Shown here: piece by piece, positions 33,093 through 38,699 of the stretch
Layout of the letters: each line of letters opens with the position of its first letter
How positions within the stretch are numbered: the first letter of the stretch is position 1
Source: Streptomyces apricus
Lineage (GTDB): Bacteria > Actinomycetota > Actinomycetes > Streptomycetales > Streptomycetaceae
Assembly (NCBI RefSeq): GCF_008369065.1
Contig: NZ_VDFC01000004.1
Span: 195,507 to 234,205, forward strand
DNA length: 38,699 nt
Direction: 5' to 3'
The notes under the pieces: generated by a model
Seen by the model: the letters and a program-made list of their open reading frames with translations, nothing else
Database searches by the model: none
Told to the model about the DNA's origin: nothing
Program-made: the position numbers and the translations under genes

Positions 33093-34205
33093 ATGGGATC
33101 CGGCGTGCGGAGCGCGACCACTGCTGCCATGGCGCTGGCCTGCGCGGCCGTCATCCTGTCGGCGCCGGGCGTGGCGTACGCGGCCCCGACGCCGCCGCTC
33201 CCCCCGACCCCCTCCACGGCTCCCACGACGGACCCGGACCTGACACCGCCTCCCGGCACGGCAGCGGTGAGCAACGAGAAGATCGAAGCGGTCCGCGAGC
33301 GGCTGGACACGCTCTACCACGAGGCCGCGGTCGCCACGGACGCGTACAACCTCGCCGAGGAGCGGACCGGGCGGCAGTCCACGCAGATCGTCGAGCTCGC
33401 CCGGGAGATCGTCGAGGGCAAGGTCCGGCTGGCGGACCTGAAGGAGCGCGCGGGCGCCGCCGCCCGCTCCCAGTACCGCGCCGGCGGCATGCCGGACGAG
33501 GCCAAGCTGGTGCTCAGCGACGATCCGCAGGACTTCCTGGACGGCGCGGGCCGGGTCCGCCAGGGGGCGCAGGCGACCGAGGGCCTGCTCGCGGAGACCC
33601 GGCGCACCCAGCAGGACCTGGAGCAGTACGCGCGCGACGCGGCGGCCCAGTGGAAGAAGCTCGAAGCCAACCGCGCGGCCAAGGCCAAGGCCAAGAAGAA
33701 GGTCAAGGAGCAGATCGCCGCCGCCGAGGAGCTGGAGTCGGCGCTGCGGGACGAGGAGCGCGAGCGGCTGGCGAAGCTGGAGCGGCAGGCCGCCCAGCGC
33801 GCGCAGGCGGCCTGGCTGGGCTCCGGCGTCCTGGACGACATCGACAACAACGCCTCCGCGCAGGGCAGGAAGGCCGTCAAGTACGCGACGGCGCAGATCG
33901 GCAAGCCGTACGAGTGGGGCGCCGAGGGGCCGAGGACGTTCGACTGCTCCGGGCTCACCTCACAGGCGTGGGCGGCCGCCGGGCAGGGCATCCCCCGCAC
34001 CTCGCAGGAGCAGTGGAGGCAGCTCGACCGCGTCGCCGTCGAGGCCATGCGCCCCGGCGACCTCATCATCTACAACTCCGACGCCAGCCACGTGGCGATG
34101 TACATCGGCGACGGCGCGATCGTCCACGCCCCGCGCCCCGGCCGCACGGTGACGATCGCGGGGGCGGGCTCGATGCCGATACTCGGGGTCGTGCGGCCCG
34201 GATAG
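33093..34205 (+). CDS. NlpC/P60 cell-wall hydrolase with coiled coil
   Basis: 370-residue secreted peptidoglycan endopeptidase (RipA/SwlB type). Signal peptide 1-30 (MALACAAVILSAPGVAYA), then a Pro/Thr-rich stretch, then a long alpha-helical coiled coil (about 60-235, with KKKVKEQIAAAEELESALRD) of the sort that controls or localises the enzyme. The catalytic domain has Cys 285 (FDCSGL), His 333 (DASHVAMY) and His 345 (IVHAPRPG). It would cleave stem peptides between residues such as D-Glu and meso-Dap or LL-Dap. ATG 33093 is preceded by GGGGGG; a GTG at 33051 is a possible longer start. A terminator-like stem follows. Confidence 0.92.
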   Translation: MGSGVRSATTAAMALACAAVILSAPGVAYAAPTPPLPPTPSTAPTTDPDLTPPPGTAAVSNEKIEAVRERLDTLYHEAAVATDAYNLAEERTGRQSTQIVELAREIVEGKVRLADLKERAGAAARSQYRAGGMPDEAKLVLSDDPQDFLDGAGRVRQGAQATEGLLAETRRTQQDLEQYARDAAAQWKKLEANRAAKAKAKKKVKEQIAAAEELESALRDEERERLAKLERQAAQRAQAAWLGSGVLDDIDNNASAQGRKAVKYATAQIGKPYEWGAEGPRTFDCSGLTSQAWAAAGQGIPRTSQEQWRQLDRVAVEAMRPGDLIIYNSDASHVAMYIGDGAIVHAPRPGRTVTIAGAGSMPILGVVRPG

Positions 34206-34223
34206 CGGGGCCCGCCGAGTCCG

Positions 34224-34252
34224 CCGGACCGTACCGGTTGCGGTCGGTCCGG
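34224..34252 (+). terminator. Terminator-like stem after the NlpC/P60 gene
   Basis: CCGGACCG (34224-34231) pairs with CGGTCCGG (34245-34252); the inner ACCG/CGGT extends the stem with one bulged T. No U-run follows. Confidence 0.6.
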
Positions 34253-34666
34253 TGGCTGGGGCGCGCGTCCGGCGTGCGCGCCGTCCGGTCCGGGTACGCG
34301 CCGGTCGCGTGCGAAGGCGCCGCTCCTCACCTCCGCGGGCGTGATCCGGGACCGGTGCCGGTGCCAGCGCCAGGACCGGTACCGGTCCCCGTCTCCGTTC
34401 CGGGCCCGCCGGCGTGACCTGTCGCACGTGATCCGCGGCACGTTCCGGGGCGGGACTCAACCTTCGGGGCGTGATGTACGTCATCCCGTACAAGCACGCA
34501 TCCCGCCCAATTGCGGTACAGGATGCGGCATATGACGGCGGCTGTTCCGCACGCGTCCGGCCCGTCGCCGTTCCTTTGTGTCGGCGCCTGGCGCTAAGGT
34601 CCCCGTCGGTGGATCGAGATCCCTCGATCCGCCGTGCCCTCGGGGGGAGGGAAGGAACCCAAGACG
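34253..34666. other. Intergenic region before the PP2C gene
   Basis: About 410 bases without a supported gene. It contains repeated ACCGGT-like motifs (34350-34390) and a GATGTACGTCATC palindrome near 34472-34484. A -35/-10 pair of moderate quality, TTCCTT then TAAGGT (near 34589), is the only promoter I can suggest for the next gene. Confidence 0.35.
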
Positions 34667-36145
34667 ATGCCCGTACCCGTACCGCGGCAGAGAGCGATCC
34701 CCGCCGTGGAAGGTGGTCAGGCTCAGGCCGCGTCCTCACCCGGCGCACCCGCCGGACCGGCGCAGGCCGCGCCCGTGTCCGGCGTACCCGGTCAGCGCGG
34801 CGTACCCGGCGCCCTGTCCGGCCCGGAGCCGTCCGCGACGAGGCGCGCCACCGACGCCGACACCGCACCGCTGACCCTGCTCGTGATCGAGGACGACCCG
34901 GCGGGCGCGCTGACCGTGCCCGAGCTGCGGGACGCGACCGGCCGGCAGATCCGCGTGCGTACCGCCCGCAACCTCACCGAGGCCGAGCGGCTGCTCACCG
35001 ACGACGTCCAGTGCGTCCTGCTCGACCTCGCGCTGCGGACGCCCGATGCGGACGGCGACCCGGCCGACGAGCTGGCCGTGCTCGGGCACGTGCTGCGGCT
35101 CGCGCCCCGGCACGCCGTCCTCGCGCTCGTCCCGGCCGAGGACACCGAAGGCGGCATGGCGGCCGTACGCGCCGGCGCCCAGGACTACCTCTTCCGCGAC
35201 GAGCTGGACAGCCGGCTGCTGAGCCGCGCCGTCCGCTACGCCGTGGAGCGCAAGCGCTCCGACCGGGCCGAGCGCCGGCTGACCGAGTCCAGGCTGCGGG
35301 CGCAGGAGAATGCGCGGCTGGAGCGCGGCCTGCTGCCCACCCCGCTCCTGGAGGGCTCGTCGCTGCGGTTCGCCGCGCGCTACCGGCCCGGCCGCTCACG
35401 CGCGCTGCTCGGCGGCGACTTCTACGACACGGTCCGCACCCCCGACGGCACCGTGCACGCGATGATCGGCGACGTCTGCGGGCACGGCCCCGACGAGGCC
35501 GCCCTCGGTGTGGAGCTGCGGATCGCCTGGCGCGCGCTGACCCTGGCGGGCCTGTGCGGCGACCGGCTGCTGTCGACGCTCCAGCAGGTCCTGGAGCACG
35601 AACGCGACAGCGACGAGATCTTCGCGACGCTCTGCACGGTGGACATCGCACCGGACGGCCGCCGCGCGGGCCTGTGCCTGGCGGGCCACCCCGCTCCGCT
35701 GATCTCGCGCCCGGCCCGGCCCCGGGCCCTGGTCGGCGGCGGCCGCAGGAACCGGGCCGGCCGGACCGACCGGAACGGGACCGCCGGGAACGGGGCCGCA
35801 GGGAACGGAGCCGCCGGTGCGCCTCCCGTCGCCGAACTGCTGCCGTACGAGAACGGCGGCCCGGCGCTCGGTCTGCTGCCGAACGCGCGCTGGCCGCGCC
35901 AGCAGGTGGAGCTGGGCGGCGAGTGGAGCCTGATGCTGTACACGGACGGCCTGATCGAGGGCCGGACCGGCGAGGGCAGGGAGCGGCTCGGCCAGGACGG
36001 GATGGTGGACATGGTCCGCCGTCAGCTGGCGCAGGGCCTGCGCGGTGAGGAACTGCTGCGGGCCGCCGTGAACGAGGTGCGGGACCTCAACGGCGGCGAG
36101 CTGACGGACGACGTGGCGGTACTGCTGCTGGACCGCGTGGCGTAG
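34667..36145 (+). CDS. Receiver-like/PP2C (SpoIIE) phosphatase
   Basis: 492 residues. A variable Pro/Ala/Gly-rich N-terminus (to about 65) precedes a receiver-like domain (TLLVIEDDPAGALTVPELRD to DYLFRDELDSRLLSR). Its acidic pocket and LLDLAL Asp are kept, but the conserved Lys after the last strand is replaced by Arg (DYLFRD), so phosphorylation may be altered. A linking helix leads to the PP2C phosphatase domain with GGDFYD, GDVCGHG, GHPAPL, YTDGLIEGR and TDDVAVLLL, which hold the metal-binding acids. Such proteins (RsbU/OsaC relatives) dephosphorylate anti-anti-sigma factors in stress partner switching. A GNGAAGNGAAG tract interrupts the domain (about 375-390). The ATG at 34667 has GGAAGGAA upstream. 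Confidence 0.9.
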   Translation: MPVPVPRQRAIPAVEGGQAQAASSPGAPAGPAQAAPVSGVPGQRGVPGALSGPEPSATRRATDADTAPLTLLVIEDDPAGALTVPELRDATGRQIRVRTARNLTEAERLLTDDVQCVLLDLALRTPDADGDPADELAVLGHVLRLAPRHAVLALVPAEDTEGGMAAVRAGAQDYLFRDELDSRLLSRAVRYAVERKRSDRAERRLTESRLRAQENARLERGLLPTPLLEGSSLRFAARYRPGRSRALLGGDFYDTVRTPDGTVHAMIGDVCGHGPDEAALGVELRIAWRALTLAGLCGDRLLSTLQQVLEHERDSDEIFATLCTVDIAPDGRRAGLCLAGHPAPLISRPARPRALVGGGRRNRAGRTDRNGTAGNGAAGNGAAGAPPVAELLPYENGGPALGLLPNARWPRQQVELGGEWSLMLYTDGLIEGRTGEGRERLGQDGMVDMVRRQLAQGLRGEELLRAAVNEVRDLNGGELTDDVAVLLLDRVA

Positions 36146-36152
36146 CGAACCT

Positions 36153-36210
36153 CGGACGGGCGCGGAGGAACCGCGGACGGACGCGGAGGAACCGCGGACG
36201 GGCGCGGAGG
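36153..36210. repeat. 21-bp tandem repeat
   Basis: CGGACGGGCGCGGAGGAACCG (36153-36173) is repeated with one change at 36174-36194 and in part from 36195. It fills the gap between the convergent PP2C and DUF2516 stops. Confidence 0.85.
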
Positions 36211-36567
36211 TCAGCGCCCGCCGTTGTAGGGCCCGTACGGGCCGTCGCTGCTGCTGCCGCCGCCCCGACGGCCGCCCCGGCCGCCGCCCGACACCTGCTG
36301 GAGGGCGGGCCGGACGTCGACGAAGAAGACGATCGTGGCGACGAGGAACGCGATCTGCAGGAAGATGACCGGCACCAGCAGGTTCACGGTCACCGCGAGA
36401 CCCAGGATGATCATCCAGAACATCTTGGTCTGCTTGTTCGCCGCGCGGTACGCGTCCTCCCGGGCCAGCACGGCAAGGACCAGCGCCACCACCGCGAGCA
36501 CCAGCATGGCGAGGAAGATCAGCGACATGAAGCCGCCGAATGCCGTCAGGAGCACTGCGCCCACCAC
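36211..36567 (-). CDS. DUF2516-family membrane protein
   Basis: 118 residues with three hydrophobic segments: LLTAFGGFMSLIFLAMLVLA, then MIILGLAVTVNLLVPVIFLQ and AFLVATIVFFVDV, and a conserved DAYRAANKQTKMFW loop between helices 1 and 2, which is how the DUF2516 family looks. The C-terminal 30 residues are a Gly/Arg/Ser-rich tail ending PYGPYNGGR. GTG 36567 has no clear ribosome-binding site and the Met 13 codons later (36528) could also start. Function unknown. It is followed by convergent PP2C and preceded by the HbhA-like gene on the same strand. Confidence 0.8.
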   Translation of the reverse strand: MVGAVLLTAFGGFMSLIFLAMLVLAVVALVLAVLAREDAYRAANKQTKMFWMIILGLAVTVNLLVPVIFLQIAFLVATIVFFVDVRPALQQVSGGGRGGRRGGGSSSDGPYGPYNGGR

Positions 36568-36608
36568 CCGAGTCGAATTGTCGTCGCTACGCGGTCACCG
36601 TACCCGCA

Positions 36609-36654
36609 GAACGGGCCGGGAACTCCGATAGTGCCCGGAGTGCCCGGCCCGTTC
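36609..36654 (-). terminator. Terminator after the HbhA-like gene
   Basis: 12-bp outer stem (36609-36620 with 36643-36654) with an inner ACTCCG/CGGAGT stem (36622-36627 with 36636-36641). It is 29 bases after the stop. Confidence 0.75.
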
Positions 36655-36682
36655 GCCGGCACGGATCCGCCGTCCGCCTGCC

Positions 36683-37288
36683 CTACTTCGCGGGCGGCGT
36701 GCTCTTCTTGGCGGTCGCGTCGGCCGCGGCGCTCTTGCGGGCGGCCGGAGCCTTCTTGGCCGGCGCCTTCTTCGGCGCGGCGGCCTCGGTCTTGACGGCG
36801 GCCGGCTTCTCGATCGTGCCCTCGCCCGGCTCGGGGCTCGGCTCGACCGCGATGGCCAGCTCCTCGATCTCCTCGGCGGCCTCGCCGCGCCAGGTCTTCA
36901 CCGTCTGCTCGCCGTGCTCGGCGACCTTCTCGTACGTCTCGCGCGCCTTCACCGCGTACTCGGCGGCGACGCCGACGCTGCGCAGGGCGAGGTCCTGGGC
37001 GGTCTCACCGATCTTCTTCAGGTCGGTGTCCAGCGTGCTGATGAACCCGTTCACCTTGGTCTGGAGGGTCTCCTGCGCGCCCTTGGCACGGGCGGCGGCC
37101 TTCTCCTGGACGGCGTTCGGGTCGAGACCCCGCACGGCCTCGATGCGGGCCGGCGCCTCGGCGCGCAGCTGCTCGACGAGGCCCGGCACCTTCTTGGCCT
37201 GCTGGATCGCCAGGTCGGCGGTACCGGCGGCGAAGTAGAGCGGGGTCGGGTCGCTGAGGGTCTTGCGCAGGTCGTCGGTGATGGCCAT
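36683..37288 (-). CDS. HbhA-like (heparin-binding hemagglutinin family) protein
   Basis: 201 residues. The N-terminal 145 residues are a long helical segment without a signal peptide, beginning MAITDDLRKTLSDPTPLYFA and continuing GTADLAIQQAKKVPGLVEQL, a block shared with actinobacterial HbhA. The C-terminal 50 residues are a Lys/Ala/Pro tail (APKKAPAKKAPAARKSAAA) resembling HbhA's heparin-binding end. In mycobacteria this protein is a surface adhesin; in Streptomyces its role is not clear and may concern lipid inclusions or chromosome-related DNA binding. ATG 37288 has GGAGGACC upstream on the minus strand. Divergent neighbours absent; it follows the XRE gene on the same strand. Confidence 0.8.
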   Translation of the reverse strand: MAITDDLRKTLSDPTPLYFAAGTADLAIQQAKKVPGLVEQLRAEAPARIEAVRGLDPNAVQEKAAARAKGAQETLQTKVNGFISTLDTDLKKIGETAQDLALRSVGVAAEYAVKARETYEKVAEHGEQTVKTWRGEAAEEIEELAIAVEPSPEPGEGTIEKPAAVKTEAAAPKKAPAKKAPAARKSAAADATAKKSTPPAK

Positions 37289-37345
37289 GGTGATGGTCCT
37301 CCCGGAATCGCTGATACGTGGTGCGTGAGGGTTTTCTTACGGGTC

Positions 37346-37440
37346 GTTCAGGTCCTGCGGTCGTTCAGGCCTTGCGGTGGTTCAGGTCCTGCGGGTCGAT
37401 CGGGTCCTGCGGATCGATCAGATCCTGCGGATCGGTCGGT
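37346..37440. repeat. Minisatellite at the 3' end of the XRE gene
   Basis: Six imperfect units of 15-18 bases with core TCCTGCG (for example GTTCAGGTCCTGCGGTC). Three are downstream of the XRE stop and the others encode its DPQD repeats (DPQDLIDPQDPIDPQDL). Confidence 0.8.
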
Positions 37441-37847
37441 CCGCTCCGTGCGGCACCGCTGTCGTCGGCCTCGGCCTCGGGGACGGCGACGTCGATCTCG
37501 AACCCGTTCTCCTTGCGGAAGGACTCGTAGATCTGGAGCAGCACCTGCTTCTGCCGCTCGGTGAGCGTCGGGTCGGCGAGGATGACGGCACGTGTCTCCA
37601 CCTCGTCCCGGTCCCGCTCGGCATCGAGGATCCCGGCACGGACGTACAGCGTCTCGGCGGAGATCCGCAGGGCCTTGGCGACCTGCTGCAGCACCTCCGC
37701 GCTCGGCTTGCGCAGCCCGCGCTCGATCTGGCTCAGGTACGGATTGGACACCCCGGCGGCCTCGGCGAGCTGCCGCAGACTCAGCTGCGCGTTGCGCCGC
37801 TGGTCCCGCAGGTACTCACCGAGATTGCCGACGTTGAGCGATGCCAT
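37365..37847 (-). CDS. XRE-family helix-turn-helix regulator
   Basis: 160 residues. LGEYLRDQRRNAQLSLRQLA, then GVSNPYLSQIERGLRKPSAE (about 9-55), is a complete Cro/C1-type HTH. The middle (VILADPTLTERQKQVLLQIY) is a dimerisation-like helical region. The last 22 residues carry repeated DPQD-I/L units caused by a DNA minisatellite. It resembles regulators found beside HbhA-like genes in actinobacteria; that gene is the next one on the same strand, so control of it is plausible. ATG 37847 has AGAGG 3-7 bases upstream. A palindrome TTGCAAG...CTTGCAA sits 31 bases before the start. Confidence 0.9.
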   Translation of the reverse strand: MASLNVGNLGEYLRDQRRNAQLSLRQLAEAAGVSNPYLSQIERGLRKPSAEVLQQVAKALRISAETLYVRAGILDAERDRDEVETRAVILADPTLTERQKQVLLQIYESFRKENGFEIDVAVPEAEADDSGAARSGPTDPQDLIDPQDPIDPQDLNHRKA

Positions 37848-37877
37848 GCCTCTACGGTGCACCATCCGCGCTAACTA

Positions 37878-37897
37878 TTGCAAGCGCCTGCTTGCAA
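37878..37897. promoter_or_regulatory. Palindromic operator candidate upstream of the XRE gene
   Basis: TTGCAAG (37878-37884) and CTTGCAA (37891-37897) form a perfect 7-bp inverted repeat with a 6-base centre. It is adjacent to a possible -10 (TAGTTA on the minus strand), so the XRE protein may bind and autoregulate here. Confidence 0.55.
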
Positions 37898-37920
37898 AAG
37901 TGCGCCACACCACTCGGCAG

Positions 37921-37948
37921 GCGGCAAGCGGCAAGCGGCAAGCGGCAA
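37921..37948. repeat. GCGGCAA tandem repeat
   Basis: Four perfect 7-base units (GCGGCAA) end 4 bases before the stop codon of the adjacent minus-strand gene, in its 3' flank. Confidence 0.92.
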
Positions 37949-37952
37949 GCGG

Positions 37953-38348
37953 CTACCAGATGATGACGCCGCCGCCGGCCGCCAGCGCGCGTCGGGCCGC
38001 GTCCACGATGTTGTCCAGGCGCCGGCTCACGTCGTCTGCGTGCTGCGAGAGGGACTTGGCCGGCCCCGTCCCCGGCTCCGCGCGCATGTGCTCCGCGACA
38101 GACGCCAGATGCGTACGGATCAGATCGCACTCGGCGACGAGGGCGGCCACCTCGTCCGGTGCCACGGTGAGGTCCTCCACGGCCAGCCGCGGAAGGAAGC
38201 GCACACCCAGCGAGCGGACGGGCTCGGATCCCCACACCTCGGTGCGCCACCGTTCCCAGCCCGCGGCGTCGGAGCATCCGGGCGGCACGTCCAGCACCTC
38301 GATGCCGCCCTCCGCGCGGGGCACGTACACATCGACCGAGAGACTCAT
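37953..38348 (-). CDS. Conserved hypothetical protein, unknown function
   Basis: 131 residues, no recognised domain. An N-terminal beta-rich part (MSLSVDVYVPRAEGGIEVLD, and VRFLPRLAVEDLTVAP) is followed by helices (LVAECDLIRTHLASVAEHMR, DDVSRRLDNIVDAARRALAA) and a hydrophobic end GGGVIIW. There is no signal peptide or membrane segment, so it is predicted to be cytoplasmic. The ATG at 38348 is chosen for its typical codon pattern after it; no good ribosome-binding site is seen. It precedes the XRE gene on the same strand (about 105 bases apart). Confidence 0.7.
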   Translation of the reverse strand: MSLSVDVYVPRAEGGIEVLDVPPGCSDAAGWERWRTEVWGSEPVRSLGVRFLPRLAVEDLTVAPDEVAALVAECDLIRTHLASVAEHMRAEPGTGPAKSLSQHADDVSRRLDNIVDAARRALAAGGGVIIW

Positions 38349-38423
38349 GGCAGGGAGTCGACCACGGACGGGGGCCGGAGGTCCACCGTCCCCACCCCCC
38401 GCCGGGAACGGAAAACAAAGGCA

Positions 38424-38452
38424 TTGCCCGTACGCCTGAATTCCCCTATTCT
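38424..38452 (+). promoter_or_regulatory. Strong vegetative-type promoter candidate
   Basis: TTGCCC (38424-38429), 17-base spacer, TATTCT (38447-38452). Transcription would start at about 38459-38460, on the G of a GTG codon, so any message may be leaderless. Confidence 0.6.
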
Positions 38453-38459
38453 TTTCGCC

Positions 38460-38550
38460 GTGACTGCCGGGTCGGCCATGGGCCAAGAAACAGCAGGGTT
38501 CCCGGCCTCCGAGTGAGGCCCGGGCGGGCCAGAGGGCCGCCCCCCTTTTC
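38460..38550 (+). ncRNA. Possible small RNA or leaderless 18-codon leader peptide with terminator
   Basis: From the promoter above, a transcript would begin at GTG 38460, read 18 codons (MTAGSAMGQETAGFPASE) to TGA 38516, then meet a hairpin (38522-38530 with 38535-38542, loop AGAG, one bulged G) and a C/T-rich tail with TTTT. This is the layout of a short RNA or an attenuator. The peptide has no codon bias typical of amino-acid leaders. Unproven. Confidence 0.35.
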
Positions 38551-38612
38551 CCTTCCTTCTCAGGTGCGCGTGAAGCGACCGCGCCCCGAGACGTGCCCAC
38601 GTGCGCGCGCAC

Positions 38613-38668
38613 CTGCTGCGGTGCATCCGTTGTGGTGTGCCAGTTGCAGTGCACCCGTTGCGATGCAC
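38613..38668. repeat. Four 14-nt direct repeats (iteron-like)
   Basis: Units at 38613, 38627, 38641 and 38655, consensus near CCGTTGCGGTGCAC. Spacing is exactly 14 bases. They may be a regulator-binding array for a gene beyond the window. The rest of 38553-38699 shows no coding signal. Confidence 0.75.
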
Positions 38669-38699
38669 CACGCCGCCGTGTCACGACACTCCCCATCCC

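Noticed and set aside
38613..38668. CRISPR array
   Set aside because: Repeats are 14 bases with no spacers and no cas genes nearby.

Overview
The window is GC-rich, strongly codon-biased actinobacterial DNA. Gene content and order (msiK, rlmB-cysS-ispF-ispD-carD, phoP-phoR/phoU, gpmA, mshA, SpoIIE-type phosphatase) point to a Streptomyces chromosome, in an ordinary core region. From memory the order matches the central part of the S. coelicolor chromosome; I could not check this by search.

Layout. 1-2450: FAD-dependent amine oxidoreductase and an alpha/beta hydrolase, the latter with a striking overlapping hairpin in its 3' coding end. 2474-2548: tRNA-Thr(UGU) on the minus strand. 2798-5537: msiK (shared ATPase of sugar ABC importers), a small membrane-anchored protein and a sugar nucleotidyltransferase, separated by dispersed palindromic repeats. 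5785-12330: a minus-strand block with a DoxX-like membrane protein, rlmB, cysS, ispF, ispD and carD. 12957-16954: a lipoprotein, the PhoP-PhoR phosphate two-component system divergent from phoU, with two PHO-box-like sites between them, then a 50-residue cysteine-rich peptide. 17060-22790: accessory genes for a secreted PD40/CWB2 protein, a WYL regulator facing a frameshifted VOC/glyoxalase gene, a secreted FG-GAP protein and a GNAT acetyltransferase.

22874-24190 is the scar of a decayed integrative element: a truncated DUF4265-like gene, a tyrosine-integrase 3' remnant with a frameshift and an internal deletion, lower-GC non-coding DNA with repeats, and a 39-residue membrane peptide. 24191-38348 returns to core functions: gpmA, an MFS exporter, a DUF2000/AraC divergent pair, a secreted right-handed beta-helix protein, YbjN, mshA (mycothiol), a methyltransferase, an NlpC/P60 wall hydrolase, a receiver-PP2C phosphatase, a DUF2516 membrane protein, an HbhA-like protein and an XRE regulator. 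The right edge carries a plus-strand promoter, a possible leaderless 18-codon ORF or small RNA with a terminator-like hairpin, and four 14-nt direct repeats.

No defence island, CRISPR array, biosynthetic cluster or intact mobile element is visible. The best candidates for something undescribed are small: the cysteine-rich peptide next to phoU, the overlapping hairpin/pseudoknot at 2311-2379, the attenuator-like layout at 38424-38550, the 39-residue membrane peptide in the scar, and the PP2C phosphatase with an altered receiver domain.
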